Below, one piece after another: positions 1-6,431 of a stretch of 16,367 nt of DNA (position 1 is the first letter of the stretch; the number at the start of each line of letters is the position of its first letter). Made by a program: the position numbers and the translations under genes. Under the pieces are notes generated by a model. That model saw only the letters and a list, made by a program, of their open reading frames with translations. It searched no databases and was not told the DNA's origin. The stretch is from CAZDSS01 sp964508185 (GTDB lineage Bacteria > Pseudomonadota > Alphaproteobacteria > Sphingomonadales > Govanellaceae). The stretch is from NCBI GenBank assembly GCA_964508185.1, contig CAZDSS010000062.1, positions 1 through 16,367 of the forward strand, given 5' to 3'.

Positions 1-1
1 G

Positions 2-265
2 AGTGGGTCGTCGGGCCCGAGCCGGTGGGCGTGTTCGTGGACGAACCGGCGGAGGGCACTCGACAAGGTGGCGGCGGAGACCGGCGCGGTCCCGGCCCAG
101 GTGGCGCTCGCCTGGACGGCGGCGCAGCCGGGGGTGGCCGCACCCATTGCAAGTGCGACCAGCCTTGCCCAGATGGAAGAATTGCTGGGCGCCATGCGGC
201 TCACGCTCACGGCGGAACAGCTCGATCATCTGGATGCGGCCAGCCGGGAAACGGATAACGCCTGA
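2..265 (+). CDS. Aldo/keto reductase, C-terminal fragment (5' end outside window)
   Basis: This is the last part of an aldo/keto reductase, an NADPH-dependent carbonyl reductase with a TIM-barrel fold. The readable part (about 56-265) contains VALAWTAAQPGV followed by APIASATSLAQMEELL and ends LDAAS. That is the typical C-terminal run of the family: the NADPH-contacting 'IA/PGA..' segment and the last barrel helices. Upstream of about position 50 this frame reads unlike the family, whereas frame 1 (GVFVDE at 28-45) fits better, so a one-base frameshift or sequencing error near 44-48 is likely. The stop TGA at 263-265 lies 28 bp before the next gene's ATG, so the two may be co-transcribed. The family call is fairly sure; substrate is unknown. 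Confidence 0.7.
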   Translation, partial: SGSSGPSRWACSWTNRRRALDKVAAETGAVPAQVALAWTAAQPGVAAPIASATSLAQMEELLGAMRLTLTAEQLDHLDAASRETDNA

Positions 266-293
266 CCGCGGCGGCCGCGGCCAAGGAGCAGTC

Positions 294-1313
294 ATGACGG
301 TATTTTCGGTGCTCGATCTCGCCTTCATCGCGGAAGGCTCGACCCCGCGCGAGGCGCTGCACAATTCCCTCGATCTCGCGCGCCATGCGGAGCGCCTGGG
401 ATACGAGCGCTTCTGGCTGGCCGAGCATCACAACATGGTGGGGATCGCAAGCGCCGCGACCTCGGTGGTGATCGGCTTCGTCGCGGGCGGCACCAGCACC
501 ATCCGTGTGGGCGCCGGGGGCATCATGCTGCCCAACCATTCGCCCCTCGTCATCGCCGAGCAGTTCGGAACGCTCGCCAGCCTCTATCCCGGCCGCATCG
601 ATCTCGGCCTCGGCCGCGCGCCCGGGACGGATCAGCTGACGCTCCGCGCGCTGCGCCGCGACCCCATGAGCGCCGAGAACTTCCCGCAGGACGTGGTGGA
701 GCTGCAGAACTATCTCGGCACGCCCGAGCCGGGGCAGAAGATCGTTGCGGTCCCCGGGGCGGACACACACGTGCCCCTGTGGATCCTGGGATCAAGCCTG
801 TTCGGCGCGCAGCTTGCTGCCATGCTGGGGCTCCCTTACGCCTTCGCGTCCCATTTCGCGCCCGATCATCTTCATCATGCGATCCGCATCTATCGCGAGC
901 GCTTCCAGCCTTCGGCCCAGCTCGACCGGCCCTACGTCATGATCGGGGCCAATGTGTTCGCCGCGCCGACGGACGAGGAGGCGCGATTCCTCTTCACCTC
1001 GGCCCAGCAGCAGTTCGCGAACCTGTTCCGCGGCACCCGCGGCCGGCTGCAGCCGCCCATTCCCGACATCGAGGCCTACTGGACGCCCATGGAAAAGGCA
1101 CAGGCCATGCGCATGCTGCAATGTTCGGTGGTGGGAAGCCCCGCGACGGTGGAGCAGGGCCTGCGGCAGCTGATCGCGGAGACCCGGGCCGACGAGATCA
1201 TCGTCGCCGCCGCCATCTACGAGCACAAGGCCCGGGTCCGGTCCTACGAGATCCTGGCGGAAGTGGCGGGGCGCATCAACGCCGCCCCGCAACAGTCTTC
1301 CGTCAGCGGTTGA
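294..1313 (+). CDS. Luciferase-like flavin monooxygenase (LLM family, YhbW-like)
   Basis: A 339-residue cytoplasmic protein of the bacterial-luciferase-like, flavin-dependent oxidoreductase family ('group 1', YhbW-like). The N-terminal barrel carries WLAEHHN (residues 41-47), then RVGAGGIMLPNHSPLVIAEQ (71-90) and YPGRIDLGLGRAPGTD (98-113), all hallmarks of this group. The ORF is open upstream to the window edge, but the ATG at 294 is chosen because AAGGAGC lies just before it (283-289) and the family's N-terminus (VLDLAFIAEG) starts there. Such enzymes use reduced flavin and O2, but the substrate is not known for this subgroup. Its 3' end overlaps the convergent pirin gene by 11 bp. It probably forms a short transcript with the preceding reductase. 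Confidence 0.9.
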   Translation: MTVFSVLDLAFIAEGSTPREALHNSLDLARHAERLGYERFWLAEHHNMVGIASAATSVVIGFVAGGTSTIRVGAGGIMLPNHSPLVIAEQFGTLASLYPGRIDLGLGRAPGTDQLTLRALRRDPMSAENFPQDVVELQNYLGTPEPGQKIVAVPGADTHVPLWILGSSLFGAQLAAMLGLPYAFASHFAPDHLHHAIRIYRERFQPSAQLDRPYVMIGANVFAAPTDEEARFLFTSAQQQFANLFRGTRGRLQPPIPDIEAYWTPMEKAQAMRMLQCSVVGSPATVEQGLRQLIAETRADEIIVAAAIYEHKARVRSYEILAEVAGRINAAPQQSSVSG

Positions 1314-2175
1314 GGACGCCGAAGCGCCCCATCTGGAAGTCCAGCATGGCCTGGCGGACCTCTCCCTCGGTCGTCATCACGAAGGGGCCGCGGGCGACCG
1401 CCGGCTCATGGAGCGGCACGCCGGCCATGAGCAGGAGACGGGCGGGGGTATGCGCCCGCAGCACGATCCGGCCCTCGCCGGGTTCGAACCGCAGGGTGCG
1501 GGCGGCGGCGACCGTGGTGTCGTCGGCCGTCGCCACTTCCCCCGCCGCCACATAGATCGCGACGTTCATGGCGGGCGGCAGATCGAGGTCGAGCCATGCC
1601 CCGGCGGCGAGTTCGAGGACGGCGATGGTCATCTCGGTGAAGCTTCGCGCCGGGCCCTTGCGGCCGAAGAGCGTCCCCGCGATGAGCTTGCCCGAAACCC
1701 CGGGTGCGACGCCCGCGAGATCCGCAAGTTCGGCGCCGCGGATCACCTGATAGCCGGGCTCGGCGGCTTTCTTGTCCTTCGGCAGATTGACCCAGATCTG
1801 CAGCCCTTCCACCGTGCCGCCGCTCTCCTGCAGATGTCGCGGGATCGTCTCCGAATGGAGGATGCCCGCGCCCGCCGTCATCCATTGCACGTCGCCGGGG
1901 CCGATTTCCGCGTGGCCGCCGAAGCTGTCGTTATGCTCGATGGCGCCGGACAGCATGTAGGTCACGGTCTCGAAGCCGCGATGGGGATGGGGCGGGAAGC
2001 CTTGCGTATGCGGCCCCACCTCCGCCGGGCCGAAATGGTCGAGCATCAGGAAGGGATCGGGATAGACCCCGGCATGGGCGGACAGCGCCCGGCGCACGGG
2101 CATGTCCGCGCCTTCGATGGTGGCTGCGGCCCGGATGATGCGGGCCAGGGGGCGGATGTTCTGCGCGATGATCAT
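1303..2175 (-). CDS. Pirin family protein (bicupin)
   Basis: A 290-residue pirin-like bicupin. The N-terminal cupin keeps the expected metal ligands: H63 and H65 in PPHPHRGFETVTYMLSG, and H107 and E109 in AGAGILHSET. These bind iron in human pirin and in E. coli YhhW, which shows quercetin 2,3-dioxygenase activity. The C-terminal cupin (about 175-280) is more degenerate, as usual. The start ATG overlaps the stop of the upstream reductase (ATGA, 2172-2175), which indicates translational coupling. It is the last gene of the wrbA-GHQR-pirin group and runs into the convergent monooxygenase gene. A role in aromatic or quinone stress is inferred from its neighbours; the real substrate is unknown. 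Confidence 0.93.
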   Translation of the reverse strand: MIIAQNIRPLARIIRAAATIEGADMPVRRALSAHAGVYPDPFLMLDHFGPAEVGPHTQGFPPHPHRGFETVTYMLSGAIEHNDSFGGHAEIGPGDVQWMTAGAGILHSETIPRHLQESGGTVEGLQIWVNLPKDKKAAEPGYQVIRGAELADLAGVAPGVSGKLIAGTLFGRKGPARSFTEMTIAVLELAAGAWLDLDLPPAMNVAIYVAAGEVATADDTTVAAARTLRFEPGEGRIVLRAHTPARLLLMAGVPLHEPAVARGPFVMTTEGEVRQAMLDFQMGRFGVLNR

Positions 2176-3179
2176 GACGTCACCTCTACGGGTTCGGCCC
2201 GGCCGTAACGTTCACGGCCGTGGGGTGCGGCGAAATCCGGCGCGGGACCCACGGGGATGACGCCGGACGGGTTGATGGTCCTGTGACTTGCGTAATAGTG
2301 GATCTTGATATGGTCCATGTTGAGGGTCGCGGCGATCCCCGGCATCTGGTAGAGCTCCCGCGTGAAGGCCCAGAGCCGCGGGAAATCCACAAGCGGCTTG
2401 CGGTTGCACTTGAAATGGGTGTGATAGACCTCGTCGAAGCGGAACAGGGTCGTCACCAGCCGCCAGTCCGCTTCGGTCAGGCGGTTGCCCACGAGATAGC
2501 GCTGCCGGGCGAGGCGTTGATCCAGCTCGTGGAGCGCATCGAACAGGTCGGTGACCGCGGCGTCATAGGCCTTCTGCGACGTCGCGAAGCCCGCCTTGTA
2601 GACGCCGTTGTTGACGTTGTCGTAGACGAAATCGTTGACCGCATCGATCTCGGACCTCAGCGGTTCGGGATAATAGTCCCCCGGCCGCGCGCCCAGATGG
2701 TCGAAGGCGCTGTTGAACATGCGGATGATGTCCGCGCTTTCGTTGGAGACGATGGTCCCCTGCTTCCTGTCCCAGAGCGTCGGCGTGGTGACCCGGCCCG
2801 TGTAACTGGGGTCGGCGGCGCGATAGATTTCCCATAAATATCGCGCGCCATGAATCGGGTCGGGGATGACGCCGGGGGCGGGATCGAAGGTCCAGCCGTC
2901 GGACGCCATCAGCGGGTGGACGACGGAGATCGAGATCATGTCCTCGAGCCCCTTGAGGGCGCGGAAGATCAGGGTGCGGTGCGCCCAGGGGCAGGCGAGG
3001 GAGAGATAAAGATGGTAGCGCCCGGCTTCCGCCCGGAAGCCGCCCGCGCCCGTGGGGCCGGGCGCGCCGTCTGGCGTGATCCAGTTGCGGAATTGCGCGG
3101 ATTCCCGCCGGAAGGCGCCGCCCGTTTTGGCGGTGTCGTACCAGACGTCGTGCCACTTGCCTTCGATGAGCATGCCCAT
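2172..3179 (-). CDS. yqjG: Glutathionyl-hydroquinone reductase (Xi-class GST, YqjG-like)
   Basis: A 335-residue glutathione-transferase-fold protein of the Xi class. These enzymes reduce glutathionyl-hydroquinones to hydroquinone, using a cysteine and a second glutathione. The catalytic motif SLACPWAHRT places the cysteine at C63. Downstream are TTPTLWDRKQGTIVSNES (thioredoxin-like half) and an all-helical C-terminal half with RYLVGNRLTEADWRL and the family-typical YHTHFKCNRK. The open frame runs 50 codons further upstream, but that extension overlaps wrbA and is arginine/serine-rich shadow sequence. The ATG at 3179 has AAAGGA about 8 nt before it and gives the family's usual N-terminus. It lies 31 bp after wrbA and overlaps pirin by 4 bases. 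Confidence 0.93.
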   Translation of the reverse strand: MGMLIEGKWHDVWYDTAKTGGAFRRESAQFRNWITPDGAPGPTGAGGFRAEAGRYHLYLSLACPWAHRTLIFRALKGLEDMISISVVHPLMASDGWTFDPAPGVIPDPIHGARYLWEIYRAADPSYTGRVTTPTLWDRKQGTIVSNESADIIRMFNSAFDHLGARPGDYYPEPLRSEIDAVNDFVYDNVNNGVYKAGFATSQKAYDAAVTDLFDALHELDQRLARQRYLVGNRLTEADWRLVTTLFRFDEVYHTHFKCNRKPLVDFPRLWAFTRELYQMPGIAATLNMDHIKIHYYASHRTINPSGVIPVGPAPDFAAPHGRERYGRAEPVEVTS

Positions 3180-3210
3180 GGCGGGATTCCTTTCACTTGC
3201 CTGTCGCCGG

Positions 3211-3813
3211 TTACTTCTTGAGGCGGGTTGCGATATCCGCCACATGCCGTCCCTGGAAGCGGGCGAGTTCGAGCTCGGTCTCCGACGGCTGACGGCTGCC
3301 GTCCGGTCCGGCGAGCGTGCCCGCGCCATAGGGCGACCCGCCCCGCGGCGCGCTGATGTCCGTCGCCTTCGGGTGTGTATAGGGCAGGCCGACGATGACC
3401 ATGCCGTGATGCATCAGCGTGAAGATGGTGCTGATGATGGTGGTCTCGTTGCCGCCGCCGGTGCCGGTGGAGGTGAAGACGCTGCCCACCTTGCCGGCGA
3501 GCCCGCCCTTCACCCAGACGCTGCCGGTCTGGTCCCAGAAATTGCGCATCTGCGCCGCCATGTTGCCGAAGCGGGTGGGGGTTCCGACGATGATGGCGTC
3601 ATAGTCGCCCACCTCGCCGGGATTGGCGATGGGCGCTTCCTGCTCGAGCCGGATGCCCGCCTTGCGGGCGACATCCTCGGGCACCAGTTCGGGAACGCGC
3701 TTGATGACGACCTCGGTTCCCGGCACTTCCCGGGCGCCTTCGGCGACCGCCTTGGCCAGGGTCTCGATATGGCCGTAGCTCGAGTAATAGAGGACGAGGA
3801 TGCGGGTGGTCAT
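3211..3813 (-). CDS. wrbA: NAD(P)H:quinone oxidoreductase WrbA
   Basis: A 200-residue flavodoxin-like protein, the normal WrbA length. WrbA is an FMN-binding tetramer that reduces quinones by two electrons to hydroquinones, avoiding semiquinone and superoxide formation. Visible FMN-site motifs are YYSSYGHIETLA (9-20), GTPTRFGNM (77-85), STGTGGG (115-121), the HH pair at 135-136 and GGSPYGA (158-164). A start three codons upstream is possible in frame, but its ATG overlaps the Shine-Dalgarno sequence, so the ATG at 3813 (9 nt after AAGGAG) is preferred. It is the first gene of the group with glutathionyl-hydroquinone reductase and pirin; the three plausibly act in series on quinones. Confidence 0.95.
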   Translation of the reverse strand: MTTRILVLYYSSYGHIETLAKAVAEGAREVPGTEVVIKRVPELVPEDVARKAGIRLEQEAPIANPGEVGDYDAIIVGTPTRFGNMAAQMRNFWDQTGSVWVKGGLAGKVGSVFTSTGTGGGNETTIISTIFTLMHHGMVIVGLPYTHPKATDISAPRGGSPYGAGTLAGPDGSRQPSETELELARFQGRHVADIATRLKK

Positions 3814-3822
3814 GAAGCACAT

Positions 3823-3828
3823 CTCCTT
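3823..3828 (-). promoter_or_regulatory. Ribosome binding site of wrbA
   Basis: AAGGAG on the minus strand ends 9 nt before the ATG at 3813. An in-frame ATG at 3822 directly abuts this site and so could hardly be initiated from it. This decides the wrbA start. Confidence 0.75.
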
Positions 3829-3854
3829 TTGAGCGGGTCATTGGTTATGCCCAA

Positions 3855-3883
3855 AAGGTAGTCGGTGCTTATCGCTGGAACAA
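3855..3883 (-). promoter_or_regulatory. Candidate wrbA promoter with a LysR-type T-N11-A box
   Basis: On the minus strand TTGTTC (3878-3883) and TACCTT (3855-3860) are 17 bp apart, a moderate sigma-70-like match. The -35 element overlaps TTGTTCCAGCGATAA (3869-3883), a partial dyad of the form TTGT-N7-ATAA that contains T-N11-A, the generic LysR-family binding pattern. It sits in the short gap between the lysR-type gene and wrbA. Both matches are weak individually; the location is the main support. Confidence 0.35.
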
Positions 3884-3895
3884 TCAGGCTGTTTT

Positions 3896-3924
3896 AAAAA
3901 ATACCGTTCGACTATCGCGAACAG
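3896..3924 (-). terminator. Probable intrinsic terminator of the lysR-type gene
   Basis: On the minus strand CTGTTCG (3918-3924) pairs with CGAACGG (3904-3910), a 7-bp stem with one G-U pair around a 7-nt loop. TA and six T (3896-3901) follow. The lysR stop codon TAG lies in the loop. The stem is modest, but the T-run and position support termination of the ygfZ-tag-lysR transcript before wrbA. Confidence 0.5.
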
Positions 3925-4814
3925 TTCGCGTCGATCGCGCGCAACTCCGCCGCCACGAAATCGATGAAGCTCCGCACCTTGGCGCTGAGATGCCGGTGGG
4001 AGGGGAAGACCGCATGGATTCCGAGGGCCGGCAGCTCGTATTCGGTGAGCAGGGGGACGAGCGTGCCCTGCGCCAGGCAGTCATGGATGATGAAGGTGGG
4101 GGCAAGGCATATGCCGAGGCCGTCGATGGCGGCCTGGCGCAGGATCTCGCCGTTGTTCACCGCAAGATTGCCCGTGACATGGACGGTGAAGGCCTTGCCG
4201 TCGCGCTGGAAGCCCCAGCCGCCGCCGTTCGTCAGGCTGTAGATGAGGCAGTTGTGGTTTCGCAGATCCTCGGGCCGTTCCGGTCTGCCATGGCGCTCGA
4301 GATAGGAAGGTGCTGCGGCGACCACGCGCCGCGTCTCGCCGAGCTTGCGGGCGGTGAGGCTCGAATCCGGCAGATAGCCGATGCGGATCGCAAGGTCGAA
4401 GCCTTCCTCCACCAGATCCACGAAGCGGTCGGAGAGGTTGAGATCGACCTCCACCTTGGGATGGCGGGCCATGAAGGGGCCGATGAGGGGCGCGAGCGCC
4501 CGGGTCGCGAAGGATGTGCCGACGGTGACGCGCAGCACCCCGCGCGGCTCCAGGGTGTCCGACCCCGCTTCCGCCTCGGCTTCCGCAATGTCGGCGAGGA
4601 TCTGGTCGATGCGCGCCTTGTAGCGCCGCCCGGCTTCGGTCAGGGTCACGCTGCGGGTGGTGCGGTTCAACAGGCCGGTGCCGAGCTCCGCCTCGAGATC
4701 CCGCACCCAGGTGCTGACGGCGGACTTGGACATGTGAAGCCGCCGCGCCGCCGCGCTGAAGCCGCCTTCGTCCACCACGGCGGCGAAGACCCGCATGGCC
4801 GTGAGCTTGTCCAT
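3912..4814 (-). CDS. LysR-family transcriptional regulator
   Basis: A 300-residue LysR-type regulator of standard length. The N-terminal winged helix-turn-helix spans about residues 4-62 (FAAVVDEGGFSAAARRLHMS then SAVSTWVRDLEAELG and LNRTTRSVTLTEAG). The effector-binding domain follows from about 92 (GVLRVTVGTSFATRALAPL). It belongs to the large 'CrgA-like' branch that often sits next to quinone reductase, glutathione transferase or pirin genes. A GGGGAG site lies 8 nt before the ATG. It starts 18 bp after the tag stop, so it may be read from the ygfZ-tag transcript. Downstream, on the same strand, is the wrbA group, its most likely target. The inducer is unknown; quinones or electrophiles are a guess from context. 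Confidence 0.93.
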   Translation of the reverse strand: MDKLTAMRVFAAVVDEGGFSAAARRLHMSKSAVSTWVRDLEAELGTGLLNRTTRSVTLTEAGRRYKARIDQILADIAEAEAEAGSDTLEPRGVLRVTVGTSFATRALAPLIGPFMARHPKVEVDLNLSDRFVDLVEEGFDLAIRIGYLPDSSLTARKLGETRRVVAAAPSYLERHGRPERPEDLRNHNCLIYSLTNGGGWGFQRDGKAFTVHVTGNLAVNNGEILRQAAIDGLGICLAPTFIIHDCLAQGTLVPLLTEYELPALGIHAVFPSHRHLSAKVRSFIDFVAAELRAIDANCSR

Positions 4815-4832
4815 GGGCGGGGCTCCCCCGGG

Positions 4833-5423
4833 TCAGGCGCCCAATGCGGCGCAGGCCGCATGGCGGTGGCAATGGACGTAATGGTCGTTGACCATGCCCA
4901 CCGCCTGCATGAAGGCGTAGGTGATGGTCGGCCCGCAGAAGACGAACCCCTCCTTCTTCAAGGCCTTGCTCATGGCGACGGATTCCGGCGAGGTGGCGGG
5001 GACGGGATCCCCCTTCCGCCAGTGGTTCACGATCATGCGGCCATCGGTGAACTGCCACAGGAAGTCCGCGAAATCGACGCCCCGCTCGCGAAGGTCGAGC
5101 CAGGCGCGGGCGGACTTCACGGCGCCCTCGATCTTGGCGCGGTTGCGGACGATGCCCGCATCCTGCATCAGACGTTCGATCTTCCCCGCGTCGTAGCGGG
5201 CGATCGCCTCGGGCTCGAAGCCGTCGAAGGCGGCGCGGAAATTGTCGCGCTTGCGCAGGATGGTGATCCAGGACAGGCCCGCCTGGAAGCCGTCGAGGAT
5301 CAGCTTTTCATATAGCGCGCGGGGGTCCCGCTCCGGCACGCCCCATTCGTTGTCGTGATAGCGCATATAGAGGGGATCGTCGCCGCACCAGGGGCAGCGC
5401 CCCATCTCAGCCGCATCATTCAT
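4833..5423 (-). CDS. tag: DNA-3-methyladenine glycosylase I
   Basis: A 196-residue Tag enzyme, a base-excision repair glycosylase that removes 3-methyladenine from alkylated DNA. The zinc-snap ligands of E. coli Tag (C4, H17, H175, C179) correspond to C10, H23, H181 and C185. YHDNEWGVP (22-30), QAGLSWITILRKR (47-59) and SKALKKEGF (152-160) are diagnostic. The aromatic base-pocket residues map to Y22 and W52. The position matching E. coli Glu38, which contacts the base, is Asp (D44). The frame stays open far upstream, but the ATG at 5423 has AAGGAGGA before it and overlaps the ygfZ stop as ATGA (5420-5423), implying translational coupling with ygfZ. Confidence 0.95.
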   Translation of the reverse strand: MNDAAEMGRCPWCGDDPLYMRYHDNEWGVPERDPRALYEKLILDGFQAGLSWITILRKRDNFRAAFDGFEPEAIARYDAGKIERLMQDAGIVRNRAKIEGAVKSARAWLDLRERGVDFADFLWQFTDGRMIVNHWRKGDPVPATSPESVAMSKALKKEGFVFCGPTITYAFMQAVGMVNDHYVHCHRHAACAALGA

Positions 5424-6289
5424 GCTTCCTCCTTGCCGCCGACATCGAGCCATTCGGGAGGCAGCCATTCCGGCCGCTCGGGAATCACGTGGGCGTCGCC
5501 ACAAGGATAATGGGCGCCCAGTTCCATGTCCTCCACCCGCAGATAGGCGATCGCCCGGCGTCCGCGGCCGGAGCGGATATGGCCGATCTCCCGCCCGTCC
5601 TTCAGGATCGGCGTATCGGGCGCGGGCAGGGGGCCTTCCACGGCGACGGGCAGCAGGCGCTTGCGCACCCGGCCGCGATGCTTCATGCGCGCCGTCAGCT
5701 CCTGCCCCACATAGCAGCCCTTGGAAAAGCTGACGCCGTTCAGGGCGTCCAGATTGCCTTCCAGGATCAGGGTGCGCTCCACCTCGAAATCGCGGGAGGC
5801 GTCGGGGATGCCGAGCGTCAGGCGATGGTCGTCCCATTCGGCGTCCGAGCCGAGGGCCGCCGGGATCCGGTCCCGCGGCACGATGGCGCGGCGGCCGAGC
5901 CGGGGATGGCGGGGGTCGTCACAGGCGACGGCGTCTTCCGGAAGCTCCGGCGGCACCCGTTCGCCCCACCAGGCGATGACGGCATGGGTTTCGGTGAGGT
6001 CGCTGATCTCCACCCTCGCCCGGAGGCGATACATCATCAACCGGCGCAGGAGATCCGCCCGCCGCGCCGCCTCGCAATCGAGCAGCAGGCGCGCGCCGTC
6101 CTCGACGATGATGAAGTCGTGGAGATACTTGCCCTGGGGGGTGAGCAGGGCGGCATAGAGGGGCGTGGTCGGCCCGAGGGCGTTCAGGTCGTTGGTGACG
6201 ATCCCCTGAAGGAATTGCCGCCGCTCGTCCCCCTCGAGGGCGATCACCCCGCGCGCCGACAGATGGGCCGTCCCGTTGGTCCCCGACAC
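5420..6289 (-). CDS. ygfZ: Folate-binding YgfZ/GcvT-like protein (Fe-S cluster maintenance)
   Basis: A 289-residue member of the YgfZ/IBA57 family, related to the GcvT T-protein. These folate-dependent proteins help assemble or repair Fe-S clusters in a subset of enzymes. The signature KGCYVGQELTAR lies at 190-201, with the conserved cysteine at C192. The N-terminal part has the family's LEGDERRQFLQGIVTNDL (18-35). The start is GTG at 6289, preceded at 7 nt by a perfect AGGAGG; no in-frame ATG fits the family's N-terminus. It overlaps tag by 4 bases and diverges from the dihydroorotase gene. Confidence 0.93.
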   Translation of the reverse strand: MSGTNGTAHLSARGVIALEGDERRQFLQGIVTNDLNALGPTTPLYAALLTPQGKYLHDFIIVEDGARLLLDCEAARRADLLRRLMMYRLRARVEISDLTETHAVIAWWGERVPPELPEDAVACDDPRHPRLGRRAIVPRDRIPAALGSDAEWDDHRLTLGIPDASRDFEVERTLILEGNLDALNGVSFSKGCYVGQELTARMKHRGRVRKRLLPVAVEGPLPAPDTPILKDGREIGHIRSGRGRRAIAYLRVEDMELGAHYPCGDAHVIPERPEWLPPEWLDVGGKEEA

Positions 6290-6296
6290 TTCACAA

Positions 6297-6302
6297 CCTC
6301 CT
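6297..6302 (-). promoter_or_regulatory. Ribosome binding site that fixes the ygfZ GTG start
   Basis: AGGAGG on the minus strand lies 7 nt before GTG (6289-6287). A second GTG in the gap is out of frame. This supports GTG initiation. Confidence 0.8.
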
Positions 6303-6367
6303 GTTCCATTCCTGCAGACCGGATGATGCAGATGGGGCCTGCCGCCCTTCGGCGCAAGCCTGCATCC

Positions 6368-6396
6368 TTGTCAAAGCGGTATGGGAAGCGTATTCA
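6368..6396 (+). promoter_or_regulatory. Probable sigma-70-type promoter of the dihydroorotase gene
   Basis: TTGTCA (6368-6373) and TATTCA (6391-6396) are separated by exactly 17 bp. Transcription would begin near 6403, giving a leader of about 30 nt before the ATG at 6432. An in-frame ATG at 6381 lies inside the spacer and would not be on this transcript, which argues for the shorter protein. Confidence 0.55.
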
Positions 6397-6431
6397 GAAA
6401 GCCCGTCAAGATACAAGCGGACCGGCGCATC

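Noticed and set aside
1478..1495. GGGTTCGAACC, resembling a tRNA T-loop
   Set aside because: It lies within the pirin reading frame (encodes RFEPG), with no acceptor, D or anticodon stems around it.
5424..5837. N-terminal extension of tag as a fusion protein
   Set aside because: The extra residues come from the coding region of ygfZ in another frame and are Arg/Pro-rich. The ATG at 5423 has a strong ribosome site and the ATGA overlap.
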